From positions 1-22,500 of the forward strand of contig JAHBMJ010001731.1 of assembly GCA_018398765.1 (NCBI GenBank): DNA of 22,500 bases. The letters run 5' to 3'. Positions 1 to 8,269 of the stretch are shown here, piece by piece; position 1 is the stretch's first letter, and each line of letters opens with the position of its first letter. This DNA comes from Chromera velia (taxonomy: Eukaryota; Sar; Chromeraceae). The notes beneath the pieces are model-generated. The model searched no databases. It was not told where the DNA came from and saw nothing but the letters and a program-made list of their open reading frames with translations. Both the position numbers and the translations under genes were made by a program.

Positions 1-995
1 CACAGGTGGTCCTTCTTTTTCTTTCTCTTCTTCATTCGCAGAACACTTCAACATCTTTGTCATTCGCGCCTTTTGCCTTCTGTCGGGCACTCGCGACCGA
101 GCAAGCAAGCAAGCAGCGCAGGAGAGGAGAGAGTGAAGGAAGGAAGGAGCATGAGCTCGACAAACAGTTGAAGAATTCGCTCCTGGATGGCTAGAGAAAA
201 GGAAGGAGGCAGCAATCTGCCGATTTGGTGTATGGCTAGCCCCCCCTGTCTTTTCCTTGAGCCTTCGTTCCGTCCTTCTGTCTCTCGCATCGTGCGGAAC
301 CCCGTGTGTCCTCTTCACGCCCCCTGTTCGCCCCCTGGTGTCCTCTTTCACGCCCTTCTCTGCCGATCTGCACAGAAGAGAAGAGTACACACATGCAGCC
401 CCACAGCCCATGATCAACGCACAGGTTGTGACACCTTAGCGAACAGCAGCCTGGTGCTTCTGCTTGACTGACACACACAAAGAAACTGACCTCCATCCCT
501 TCTGTTTCTTCCACGAAAAGCAGCTCTTCAGCATGCGTCTCTCGCATCGTGCGGAACCCCGTGCACTTTTTGCGTGAATCAGATCTCGAAGGGAGCACGC
601 AAGGCACCACGTTGTGTCCGCCCTAGGTGCCCGCTGTCTACGCAGCAGCTCGTCACCGTGCTCCTGCACCAGGCAATAGAGGTTACGGTGCAATAGACCT
701 CTCACGATGTCGCTTAATTCGGAACTGACTCTGACGAAAAGGTTGTTTGAAAGAGGTTGCCCGGCTGCCGTCTCCTTAGTCGATCTCGCGATGAGCTGTC
801 TTTCAGGAACCAAAAGGTGGGACTTGTTTGCCAGGCAGAACAGTCGAATGACGTGGAGTGCTTCGAACTCGAAATCTTCATTCGAGGACAGCGCCTACTG
901 CGTCATTCAAAGCCTCAGGAAGAAAAAGCGACTGCATGAGCATACATGAGCGGACTGCGTAGACGGGCGCGCACGCTTCGTATAAGTGCCGATCG
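1..995. other. Flanking region without a recognisable gene
   Basis: Reading frames here are short (under 130 codons) and overlap on both strands. None resembles a family I know. An 80-codon + frame with an ATG at 707 (to 949) is the cleanest candidate, but it lacks any domain or splice context. The first 360 bases are pyrimidine-rich. The only structure seen is the direct repeat listed separately. Confidence 0.6.
281..563 (+). repeat. 26-bp direct repeat pair (281-306 and 538-563)
   Basis: Both copies share a perfect 26-bp match that contains CTCGCATCGTGCGGAACCCC. They lie 257 bp apart in otherwise different sequence. The second copy continues with GTGCACTTTTTGC. The combination GTGCGGAA ... 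CACTTTTTGC resembles one period of the 31-bp satellite at 7354-8269. Confidence 0.7.
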
Positions 996-1149
996 CGCCG
1001 AGTAAAAAATGGGCGGCCATGCAGCGAAGCCCCCAAACCGGCCCCAAACCGACCGAGTAAAAAATGGGCGGCCCGCGAAGCCCCCGAACCGAGTATATAA
1101 AAAATGGGCGGCCCGCGTAGCCCCCGAACCGCGAGAAAAAAATGGGCGG
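996..1149 (+). repeat. Short tandem repeat replacing the 5' LTR U3
   Basis: Four imperfect units each carry an A-run followed by ATGGGCGG (starts 1009, 1064, 1104, 1142; spacings 55, 40 and 38 bp). The first three continue into a GC-rich part of the type GCGAAGCCCCC(A/G)AACC. The third unit contains TATATAA at 1094-1100. The last unit runs directly into the LTR homology at 1148. None of this sequence occurs in the 3' LTR. Confidence 0.75.
1094..1100 (+). promoter_or_regulatory. TATA-like element upstream of the truncated 5' LTR
   Basis: TATATAA followed by AAAAATGGG lies about 50 bp before the conserved LTR portion. It could serve as a core promoter if the remaining R-U5 is still transcribed. 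No transcription start is visible, so this rests on motif match alone. Confidence 0.25.
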
Positions 1150-1269
1150 TGTAGGCAGGCTACGAGCGGCGAGTACGCGACGGACCCACGGAGTGGCGGA
1201 GCTACGAGGCCGGCGGCGCCGCAGCGATGCGCGCGCGGACTTCAATAAGTGTGGCTTAGCGCAGGACCG

Positions 1270-1275
1270 AATAAA
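1270..1275 (+). promoter_or_regulatory. Poly(A) signal AATAAA in the 5' LTR
   Basis: AATAAA is conserved in both LTRs (the partner is at 7179-7184), although the C/T difference between the copies falls immediately before it. In LTR elements such a signal normally defines 3' end formation from the downstream LTR. Confidence 0.5.
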
Positions 1276-1307
1276 GTGACGTCGATCTGCATGCATTCGA
1301 ATTAGCT

Positions 1308-1327
1308 AACGATCGCTAACGATCGTT
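1308..1327 (+). repeat. Inverted repeat in the LTR (8-bp stem, 4-nt loop)
   Basis: AACGATCG-CTAA-CGATCGTT is a perfect hairpin, overlapping a tandem CTAACGATCG. It is identical in the 3' LTR at 7217-7236, although neighbouring sites differ between the LTRs. Confidence 0.75.
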
Positions 1328-1447
1328 GGACTAGCTTGATCGAAGGAACAATGTACAAACCTCTCTAGGTCAAACTCTTATAGTCTATGAACTCTGAATG
1401 CACATCATTAGCGTTGAGAGTTCTAGCCCCGTATTCTGCTTACAATC

Positions 1448-1466
1448 TGGTTACCAGAGCCAGGTT
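1448..1466 (+). promoter_or_regulatory. Primer-binding site, Met-tRNA type
   Basis: TGGTTACCAGAGCCAGG begins three bases after the LTR end. It starts with TGG, complementary to a tRNA 3' CCA. It closely resembles the initiator-Met primer-binding sites of many plant Ty3/gypsy elements (TGGTATCAGAGCC...). The host tRNA has not been seen, so the exact isoacceptor is inferred. Confidence 0.75.
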
Positions 1467-1516
1467 TTGAACAGGCTTTTGATTCGTTTGCATTCAGTCT
1501 GAATTCTGTTGCTGTC

Positions 1517-2491
1517 ATGGAACCACCTCCAGTCTTGGCTCCATTGACAAACGAGCAGGTGGGAACGGCACTGTACAACCTTGAACAGTCCATCACCAGC
1601 CTGCAGCAGACTCAAAAGATGATGCGGCAGACTATGGAGGGGCTGGTGGTGAGGGTTGCAGCTCTACCTCCACAGTTGTCTCCTCAGGTGCTGCCAATGA
1701 GTGAGGAGGGTATACAGCAGCTTGTCGTGCCCTCTAAGGGCCCTGATCTACGAAAGCAGCTTCCCCGGATTGCACTGAAGCAGCCGGACGAGTTCACTGG
1801 ACGCCGCAACACTGTGGAGAGGTTTATTACGGACACCAACGACTACTTTACCAATGCGAATGTTGCTCCTCATCGTCAGCTTGGCCTCGCGAAGTCCTTC
1901 CTGTGCAAGGAGCTGAGGGACTGGTTCGATTTACGTGTGAAGAGAGGTATGGGGTTTGCAGACTGGCCTGCGTTGCGTGAGGTGCTGCAACGCAGGTATA
2001 AGGAGAAACATAAGAGGAGGAAGGCGAAAAAACAGGTGTTGTCTCTCAGGTGCACAGGGATGGTTGACGACTATAATAAAGAATTCTCCCTTCTCGCGTT
2101 GAAGATCACAAATGCGAGTGAGGAGGATCTCATAGAGGACTATATTGAGGGTTTGCCGCCTGGGATTATGTATGAGACTGACAAGATGGAGCCGGCAACA
2201 TTGGACGAAGCAATAGAGAAGGCGTTGGACAGCGAAATCTGGCTCAAGCAGGCCAGTTCGCGCTCTCGAAGCCGTTGGTCGTAAGGGCCCCTGTTTGATC
2301 CGAGTCCGGTGATTGATCCCACAGGACCGGCTCCTATGGAATTGTGTGGTGTTGGGGTACGACCTTCGAGAAGACTTCCACCCCGACACCCATTGATTCC
2401 ACAGATGGTGTGGGAGAGCAGGGAGAGACTGAATCGGTGTCTTTTATGTGGGGAGAACACCCACATGATGGCCGCGTGTAGGAATGCATAG
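1517..2491 (+). pseudogene. gag: gag: capsid/nucleocapsid polyprotein with an in-frame stop
   Basis: The ATG at 1517 opens 255 codons that end in TAA at 2282-2284. The same frame resumes at once and stays open to TAG at 2489-2491. The N-terminal part has a short glutamine-rich, probably helical segment (NLEQSITSLQQTQKMM). It is followed by a retrotransposon Gag domain around residues 85-240, with the typical FxxxxNDYF...W pattern and DYIEGLPP near its end. Past the stop lies a CX2CX4HX4C zinc knuckle: Cys at 2438 and 2447, His at 2462, Cys at 2477. Gag would assemble the particle and the knuckle would bind RNA. The stop separates capsid from nucleocapsid, so a normal Gag cannot be made without readthrough. 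The last 8 bases (ATGCATAG) overlap the start of the next ORF in another frame. Confidence 0.85.
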
Positions 2492-3725
2492 ACCTCAACT
2501 TCCTCCACATATGCGAACCATTCAAACGACGTCTCAATCCAGATCTCTGTGGCCGCCCAGGGCATCTCCAGGATTTGCCCCTTTCGTCCCGGGTTTTGGG
2601 GCGATGCCTGGGTACCCCTGGCTACTTCCTCCTTACCCATCCCTTTCCTTTCCGTATCCCATCAATCAAGTCACTCAACCTACAGGGGGGAGAGGGAGGT
2701 CTGGACAGAGAGGTGACAGTCCAAGTTCACCCATGTCACCTTTAAGAGGCTTTGGCTTCGGTGACAGAAGACGTGCATGGTCTCCCTCTTTCGGCGGGTC
2801 ACCTCAACCTCAGCCGAGTGGACATCAACCAACGCGCATTGCCAAGGCTGGATCGAGATGGGTAGCTGGGGTGAGGACGATCAGAGGCCGAAACGAGAAT
2901 GACGAGACCATGGTCGAACCCGACCTGACGGTACGTTATGAAGTTGAGGAAGATAAAAGGCAGAGAACAGATGAAGAATTGAGTGAGGAAGAGGATGATG
3001 AGGATGATTCGTTTGAGACTGGTTTTGTCTATCACGGTACTGTCGCGGGTGCTCCAGTCAGAGTTTTATATGACATTGGAGCTGATGATATTTTCATTGA
3101 TAGCAAGTTTGCACATCTGTGTCAGTTACATATTCGCAGGTTTGGGACCCCGATGAGATGTAGGGTGGCCGTGAAGGAGCCCAGAGGACGAGAGGTCAGT
3201 GAGTATGCACCTTCTGTTCCCCTTCGTATTCAGGGGTATCGAGAGACAGTCGGTGCATTGCTGGCTGACCTGGACGACTATGATGTCATCTTAGGAAGAA
3301 AATGGAGTGACGTCCACCAACCAGAACTTGGTCATTGGTCTCGTTCTCTTCGTTTCTTCTTTAACGGCCAGGAAGTCATTATTCGGGGGGGTGCATGTGA
3401 AGAAAACCGACCTTGCCCTCCTGTTCTTTCTTCTGCGCAGGCCAAACGAGCAATTCAAAAAGGTGCTGTCTGCCACATCGTGAGAATAGAGACGGCACAC
3501 TGGCTTGCAGGAGAGGGGGAACTGGAGTGCTTCGTGCATGCAACTGAAGTGAGTGAGGGAAAAGGAAAGGGGAGAATGAATGATAGAGGGAACGTGGGTT
3601 CTGATTTTCTTTCTTCTGACTTTTTCTCTTCTCTTCCGTCTGATCATCCTGCTCGGTCGGCCCTGATTTGTCGGACGTGCGTGCTTTTCTCTCTCGATCA
3701 GATGCGGATGTTTCTCAGGATGTGA
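2484..3725 (+). CDS. Protease-containing ORF of the retroelement, altered active site
   Basis: An open frame of 413 codons, shifted +1 relative to gag and starting in the ATGCATAG overlap. Residues 1-130 are proline-, serine- and glycine-rich linker. An acidic stretch ([12 protein letters not shown]) precedes a retropepsin-like domain at about residues 178-300. The catalytic Asp is at 3072-3074, but the usual D-S/T-G reads [12 protein letters not shown] matches the second conserved block (YDVILGMDWL-like). The C-terminal hundred residues look like a linker to RT, and the last part is out-of-frame sequence, because RT continues in the gag frame from about 3644. This is a segment of pol rather than an independent gene. 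Whether the frame change is programmed or comes from indels cannot be decided from one copy. Confidence 0.75.
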   Translation: MHRPQLPPHMRTIQTTSQSRSLWPPRASPGFAPFVPGFGAMPGYPWLLPPYPSLSFPYPINQVTQPTGGRGRSGQRGDSPSSPMSPLRGFGFGDRRRAWSPSFGGSPQPQPSGHQPTRIAKAGSRWVAGVRTIRGRNENDETMVEPDLTVRYEVEEDKRQRTDEELSEEEDDEDDSFETGFVYHGTVAGAPVRVLYDIGADDIFIDSKFAHLCQLHIRRFGTPMRCRVAVKEPRGREVSEYAPSVPLRIQGYRETVGALLADLDDYDVILGRKWSDVHQPELGHWSRSLRFFFNGQEVIIRGGACEENRPCPPVLSSAQAKRAIQKGAVCHIVRIETAHWLAGEGELECFVHATEVSEGKGKGRMNDRGNVGSDFLSSDFFSSLPSDHPARSALICRTCVLFSLDQMRMFLRM

Positions 3726-4642
3726 AAGGAATTGTGGCAGATCATGCGTTTCTTTTTCCCGATCGTCTTTCTTACCTGCCACCGTCAAGAGGACCTCATT
3801 TGGATTTCAAAATCGAACTTGAGCCCGGTCATTCACCTCCTGCCCATTCGTCTTATCGGCTGTCAGTGGGAGAGACAGATGAGCTGAGGAGACAGATAGA
3901 TACATACCTTGAACAAGCATTCATCCGACCGTCTGCTTCTCCTTATGCTGCGCCTGTTCTTTTTGTACAAAAGAAAGATGGCTCAATGAGAATGTGCTGT
4001 GACTACACTGGCTTGAATCGCATTACTATCAAAGACAAGCATTCCCTCCCTCACCCGCGAGAGTTGATTGATTGATTGCATGGGGCCCGGTTCTTCACGA
4101 TACTGGACCTCAGACAGTATTATCATTAAATGAGGGTCAGAGAAGAAGACATCCCAAAAACAGCTTTCACTACATGCTATGGTTCTTTTGAGTGGCTGGT
4201 TGTTTCTTTTGGGTTGACAAACATGCCTCCTGCAGCGATGAGGTTGATTCAATTTGCTCTTTGCTCTAAGACTTGTCTTGACCGTTTTGTTTCAGTTTTT
4301 CTGGATGACATTCTGATTTATTCACGTACAAGAGAAGAGCATAAGAGACACATCAGAATTGTTTTGCGTTTGTTGAGTGAAAATAAATTGTATGCAAAAT
4401 TGTCGAAATGCCATTTCATGCAGACTGAGGTGATATTTCTCGGGTTGAAGATCTCCAGGACCGGAGTGCGGCCCAAGCAGAGCAAGACAGACCAAGTCAG
4501 TAAGTGGCCTACTCCTAAGAACAGAAATGAAGTGCTTTCATTTTTGGGGTTTGCAAATTGGGTGAGACGGTTTGTCCCTCGCTTCAGTGAGAAAGCAGGC
4601 CCTTTATATGCATTGCTGAAGGGAAACAAATCGTTTGAGTAG
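3644..4642 (+). pseudogene. pol: pol: reverse transcriptase domain with three stops
   Basis: In the gag frame, open from 3644 and recognisable from about 3770. Blocks in order: the RT entry region ([19 protein letters not shown]), [20 protein letters not shown], the first catalytic Asp at 4106 in ILDL, FGLTN, the FLDDI active-site pair (Asp codons 4304 and 4307), and the thumb/connection region ending in FLGFANWVRRFVPRFSEKAGPL. Stops are TGA 4073-4075, TAA 4127-4129 (at the usual Gln of the YHQI block) and TAG 4640-4642 (at a usual Trp). The last two fit a single C-to-T or G-to-A change. TGA 4073 lies beside a tandem GATT run but shifts no frame. All catalytic Asp codons survive, so inactivation came from nonsense changes. 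Confidence 0.9.
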
Positions 4643-5155
4643 GGGAAGAAAGAGGAAGAAAGCTTTGAAGCAGTAAAGCAAGCAGTAAAGAATACTGTCG
4701 AACTCTACATTCCTGACCCTGCGCGTCCCTTCAAAATTTTTGTGGATGCGTGCGAATCGACAGAAACGCTCGCTGCCACGCTCATGCAGGAAGATCCTGA
4801 GATCGGCTGGCTCTGTCCGTGTGCATTCGCATCACGTAGAATGACACAGGCAGAGCTCAAGTATCCGATCAGAGATAAAGAATTTCTTTCCTGCGTGTTT
4901 GCGGTCAAATCGTGGAGGCCGTACGTTAGTCACACAACTAAGGTGTGGTCAGATCATGAGTCTCTTAAATATGTGAATGTGTCCGCTGACCGCACCTTAA
5001 TGTCTCCACGTATGCACAGATTTGTCAGCATGTTCGACGAGATCGGCATCACTCCAAGGTACATGCCCGGTGCTCGGAATCGCGTGGCAGATGCGCTGAG
5101 CAGGTGCCCTGGGGTGAACGCTCAGAAAGAAGAAAAAGATAAAGAAAGATTCTGA
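4643..5155 (+). pseudogene. pol: pol: RNase H domain
   Basis: Same frame as RT. FKIFVDACEST at about 4730 supplies the first acidic residue. RDKEF (about 4876), VWSDHESLKY (about 4945) and RNRVADALSR (about 5077) match the later RNase H blocks of Ty3/gypsy elements. The domain removes RNA from the RNA:DNA hybrid during reverse transcription. It is intact internally but bounded by TAG 4640 and TGA 5153-5155. Confidence 0.85.
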
Positions 5156-6841
5156 AAAGAAGTGTGTCAATTGTTGCAAATGGAATCAAGAGTGCAGCCG
5201 GATGAGGAATTACTGGAAAGGATAAGGAAAGGATATGAAGAAGAGAAATTCTGGACGGAGGTGAAGGAAGTGCTTGAAGCAAGGCTCTAAATTGAAGACC
5301 CTGACAAAGACCCTGAGAAAGAAGTGCCTGGTCCTCGACACTTGCGGCTAATTCTTCCGAGGTTTCAGATAGAAGACGGACTGCTCTATTTTAATGACAG
5401 ACTGGCCGTTCCGATAGAGAGACTACAAAGAAACCTCATCTATGAACATCATGATACGGCCGCAGGGGGGCATTTGGGGGCAGAGAAAACATATTTAAAA
5501 CTGGCAGGGAGTTTCTATTGGCCACATATGTATGCATCGGTTGTTTAGTACGTCAGAAAGTATGATGCCTGTCAAAGAGCAAAGAGGCCGACTGAGAAGC
5601 AGTATGAATTGCTTCAACCTCTATCTATTCCTGAATTTTCTTTTCAGTCTATTTCTCTTAATTTTGTATTTGGACTCCCGAGGGTGGTGTTTAAAGGAGA
5701 AGAGGTAGATGGAATCCTCTCTGTGGTTGATCGCCTCTCCAAAACTCCTTTCTTTGCTGCAGTCTCACAAGAGATTACAGCAGAAGGGACAGCCGAGGTG
5801 GTCTTTGAGAGGATTGTCTGCGAGCATGGGATGCCCCAATCAGTGGTCAGTGACCGTGATCCTCGTTTTCTCTCTGCATTTTGGAAGGAACTCGCTCGGC
5901 TGTGGGGCACAAAATTGAATATAAGCACAAGAGGACACCCACAATCAGATGGACAGACAGAGAAAGACAACCAGACCATCGAACAGATGTTGCGTTGTTT
6001 CGTGAACGAGCATCAAATGGACTGGCCGAAGTGGTTGTGTTCTTGTCAGTTTGCGTATCGTGATTCGATGCATCCAGCTACAGGCATGTCTCCTTTTCGC
6101 TTTCTGTATGGACGTGACCCGATTCACCTGCCTTCTGTCTCTGTGCGTTCTAAGTCATTCTGTCCGCCAGCAGCAGACTTTGCAGATTGCAGAGAGGCAG
6201 AAATTATGAGAGCAAAGGAGAGACTTGAGCAAGCAAGAGAACGAGCAGCTCGACAAGTAGATCCACACAGACAAGAGGTTTCATTTGCTCCAGGGGATTT
6301 TTTGCTTGTACGCAATGCATATTTTAAGGGAAGCAGAAAGCCAAGCGGGAAGCTTGAGCCTGTATTTTATGGACCATTCGAGGTAGAGAGAAAGGTGGGG
6401 AGCAACGTGTATGAGCTCATATTCCCTGCAGGAATGAAGAGTCACAATGTGATTAATGTATCATACCTGAAGAAGTATGAGAGAAGGAAGGATGATCCTC
6501 TGCCTGCTGTTCGGTTGCCTACATCAGAAGAGATTGAGTATGAAGTAAAAGAGATTCTCGACCACAGAAAGATAGACAAACAGGCGCACTACCTGGTGTG
6601 GTGGGAAGGAGAAAGTAAAGAGAATGCATCATGGGAGCCTGCTGTCAACCTGACACATGCAAAGGAGGCATTGCATGCCTTCAAAGAAAAGAAGAGACAG
6701 CAGGAGAAAGAGAAGCAAGCAACGGGCAGGTGTAGGTGGCAATTAAGAAGTAGAGAGGTGAAATCAGTATGGGCAGAACTAAGAGGTTTGTGGAGTGGAA
6801 TGCGTGTGTGTGAGTTTTGGGAAGATGAAATTCCCTGGTAA
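5156..6841 (+). pseudogene. pol: pol: integrase with GPY/F module and chromodomain
   Basis: Same frame as RT. A linker holds TAA 5288-5290. The zinc-binding domain (EHHD...GGHLG...FYWP) is broken by TAG 5546-5548, and its first Cys is Tyr (TAT 5561-5563; KYDACQ where KCDxCQ is usual). From 5609 the frame is open for 410 codons. The catalytic core has Asp 5729 (VVDRLSK), Asp 5852 (SDRDPRF) and Glu 5960 (DGQTEK); exactly 35 residues lie between the last two, the classic D-D(35)-E. A GPY/F module (FYGPFEV ... VSYLKKY, about 6363-6480) follows, then the chromodomain. The core has avoided stops while the finger has not. The protein would insert element DNA into chromosomes. Confidence 0.92.
6539..6696 (+). 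other. Chromodomain at the integrase C-terminus
   Basis: YEVKEILDHRK, HYLVWWEGES and ASWEP are the three signature blocks of a chromodomain, spaced as in chromovirus integrases. The aromatic cage positions (Tyr at the start, Trp in the middle, Trp of WEP) are all present, so methyl-lysine binding looks structurally possible. In this family the domain directs integration toward heterochromatin. Confidence 0.88.
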
Positions 6842-6883
6842 GTGATTCGAGGAAGAAAGCAAATCTATCTTGCATCATGCATA

Positions 6884-6898
6884 GATGCAGGGTGGCAG
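6884..6898 (+). promoter_or_regulatory. Putative polypurine tract
   Basis: GATGCAGGGTGGCAG directly precedes the proposed LTR start TGTGGGTG. It is only moderately purine-rich. It is placed by analogy with other Ty3/gypsy elements and because the LTR should begin with TG. Confidence 0.4.
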
Positions 6899-7353
6899 TG
6901 TGGGTGTCGGACTTTGCATTCCGACTTGCTTCGTTCATTTATGGTTCGATGAAGTGTGCAGGTGCATGTTATCAATCAATGCCACGAGGTCGATTAGTTA
7001 TGGATGTGTGCAGGTACTGGAACCGAGCGTGGACGTCGGTTTCGAAGCAGCGGGCAGGTGTAGGCCGGCTACGAGCGGCGAGTACGCGACGGGCCCGCGG
7101 AGTGGCGGAGCCGCGAGGCCGGCGGCGCCGCGGCGATGCGCGCGCGGACCTCAATAAGTGTGGCTTGGCACAGGACTGAATAAAGTGACATCGATCTGCA
7201 TGCATTCGAATTAGCTAACGATCGCTAACGATCGTTGGACTGGCTTGATCGAAGGAACAATGTACGAACCTCTCTAGGTCAAACTCTTATAGTCTATGAA
7301 CTCTGAATGCACATCGTTAGCGTTGAGAGTTCTAGCCCCGTATTCTGCTTACA
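6899..7353 (+). repeat. 3' LTR (about 455 bp)
   Basis: The right end (TTACA) is fixed by homology with the 5' copy. The left end is set at TGTGGGTG and is less certain. The first 158 bp have no partner in the 5' LTR. Positions 7057-7353 match 1148-1444. AATAAA lies at 7179-7184 and the CGATCGTT hairpin at 7217-7236. The next base begins the 31-bp satellite. Confidence 0.8.
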
Positions 7354-7651
7354 GTTCCGCACTTTTCTGCACAGTGCGCGGAATGTTCCACACTTTTGTG
7401 CACAGTGTACGGAATATTCCGCACTTTTTTGCACAGTGTACGGAATGTTCCGCACTTTTGTGCACAGTGTACGGAATGTTCCGCACTTTTCTGCACAGTG
7501 TACGAAAAATTCCACACTTTTTGCACGGTGTACGGAATGTTCCGCACTTTTCTGCATAGTGCGCGGAATGTTCCGCACTTTTCTGCACAGTGCGCGGAAT
7601 GTTCCGCACTTTTGTGCACAGTGTACGGAATGTTCCGCACTTTTGTGCACC
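7354..7651 (+). repeat. 31-bp dyad-rich satellite, block 1 (10 units)
   Basis: TTCC marks each unit at 7355, 7386, 7417, 7448, 7479, 7510, 7540, 7571, 7602 and 7633. This is a 31-bp period with one 30-bp unit. Each unit is TTCCGCACTTTT + (G/C)TGCACAGTGTACGGAAT. Unit junctions form dyads such as CGGAATATTCCG, and TGTGCACA is palindromic. Both strands therefore encode similar HSVRNVPHF-like or KVRNIPYTV-like peptides, which are by-products of the repeat. Confidence 0.95.
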
Positions 7652-7685
7652 CTACTGGCACCCCGCTCGCACCCCACTGGCACCT
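7650..7685 (+). repeat. Short 11-bp repeat seed after block 1
   Basis: About three 11-bp units of the CACCCCACTGG type follow block 1, in the same way that the long 11-bp array follows block 2 at 8270. The junction between the two satellites is therefore present twice. Confidence 0.7.
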
Positions 7686-7790
7686 ATTTGTTCTTTTTAG
7701 TTAAACAAAAAAACAAAAAAGAATCCATATTAAACTAAAGGGACGACTGATACCAAAAATTGCATAGAAATTCATCTATATACGGACATG
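7686..7790 (+). other. A/T-rich spacer between satellite blocks
   Basis: About 105 bp rich in A, with TTTAGTT and AACTAAA as a 7-bp inverted pair about 30 bp apart. No gene is seen, and it is unlike its surroundings in base composition. Confidence 0.6.
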
Positions 7791-8269
7791 TGCAGAACAT
7801 TCTGCACTCTTTCGCAAAGTGTGCGGAATATTCCACACTTTTGTGTAGAGTGTGCGGAATGTTCCGCACTTTTCTGCAGAGTGTGCGGAATATTCCGTAC
7901 TTTTCTGCACAGTGTACAGAATATTCTACACTTTTTTGTACAGTGTACGGAATGTTCCGCACATTTGTGTACCGTGTACGGAATGTTCTGCACTTTTCTG
8001 CACAGTGTGCGGAAAATTCCACACTTTTTTGCATAGTGTACGGAATGTTCCACACTTTTCTGCACAGTACGCGGAATGTTCCGCACTTTTGTGTATAGTG
8101 TATGGAATATTCTGCACTTTTTTACATAGTGTACGGAATGTTCCGCACTTTTGTGCACAGTGTACGGAATGTTCCGCACTTTTCTGCACAGTGTGCGGAA
8201 AATTCCACACTTTTTTGCACAGTGCGCGGAATGATCCGCACTTTTGTGCACAGTGTATGGAATGTTCCA
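7791..8269 (+). repeat. 31-bp dyad-rich satellite, block 2 (about 15 units)
   Basis: Same unit as block 1 but more diverged, especially in the first two units (for example ATTCTGCACTCTTTCGC). It ends at TTCCA and runs into the 11-bp array without a spacer. Confidence 0.93.

Larger units (their letters stand above)
1148..1444 (+). repeat. Truncated 5' LTR (R-U5 portion)
   Basis: Aligns base for base with 7057-7353. It ends in TTACA, a normal LTR terminus in CA. It contains AATAAA at 1270-1275, TGCATGCA at 1288-1295, and an 8-bp perfect stem AACGATCG/CGATCGTT with a CTAA loop at 1308-1327. About 158 bp present at the start of the 3' LTR are absent here. Confidence 0.9.
1148..7353 (+). mobile_element. 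Degenerate Ty3/gypsy chromovirus LTR retrotransposon
   Basis: A 6.2-kb element with the order LTR, primer-binding site, gag (zinc knuckle), protease, RT, RNase H, integrase, chromodomain, polypurine-like tract, LTR. Integrase after RNase H marks the Ty3/gypsy superfamily (Metaviridae-like). The C-terminal chromodomain places it with the chromoviruses. The 5' LTR keeps only its last 297 bp. That part matches the 3' LTR without indels, with 14 substitutions (about 4.7%). Gag and the RT-to-chromodomain part are in the same frame but carry seven stop codons; the protease segment is in another frame. No target-site duplication can be assessed because the 5' end is missing. The copy is non-autonomous and not recent. 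Confidence 0.95.

Noticed and set aside
1073-1081. CCGCGAAGC in the repeat before the 5' LTR, shared with the box of the 206-bp satellite
   Set aside because: Only nine bases match and the continuation differs (CCCC against GCT). Too short to claim common origin.
4073-5548. Stop codons in pol as evidence of a variant genetic code
   Set aside because: TGA, TAA and TAG each occur twice in this stretch, at different conserved residues, and the zinc finger has also lost a Cys. This is decay, not reassignment of one codon.
6877-7179. ORFs within the 3' LTR with Arg/Ala-rich products (and the counterpart at 1009-1248)
   Set aside because: They follow GC-rich LTR sequence, overlap on both strands, and have no counterpart among Ty3/gypsy proteins.
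7354-8269. CRISPR-like array (31-bp repeats)
   Set aside because: Units are contiguous with no unique spacers, and the DNA is eukaryotic.
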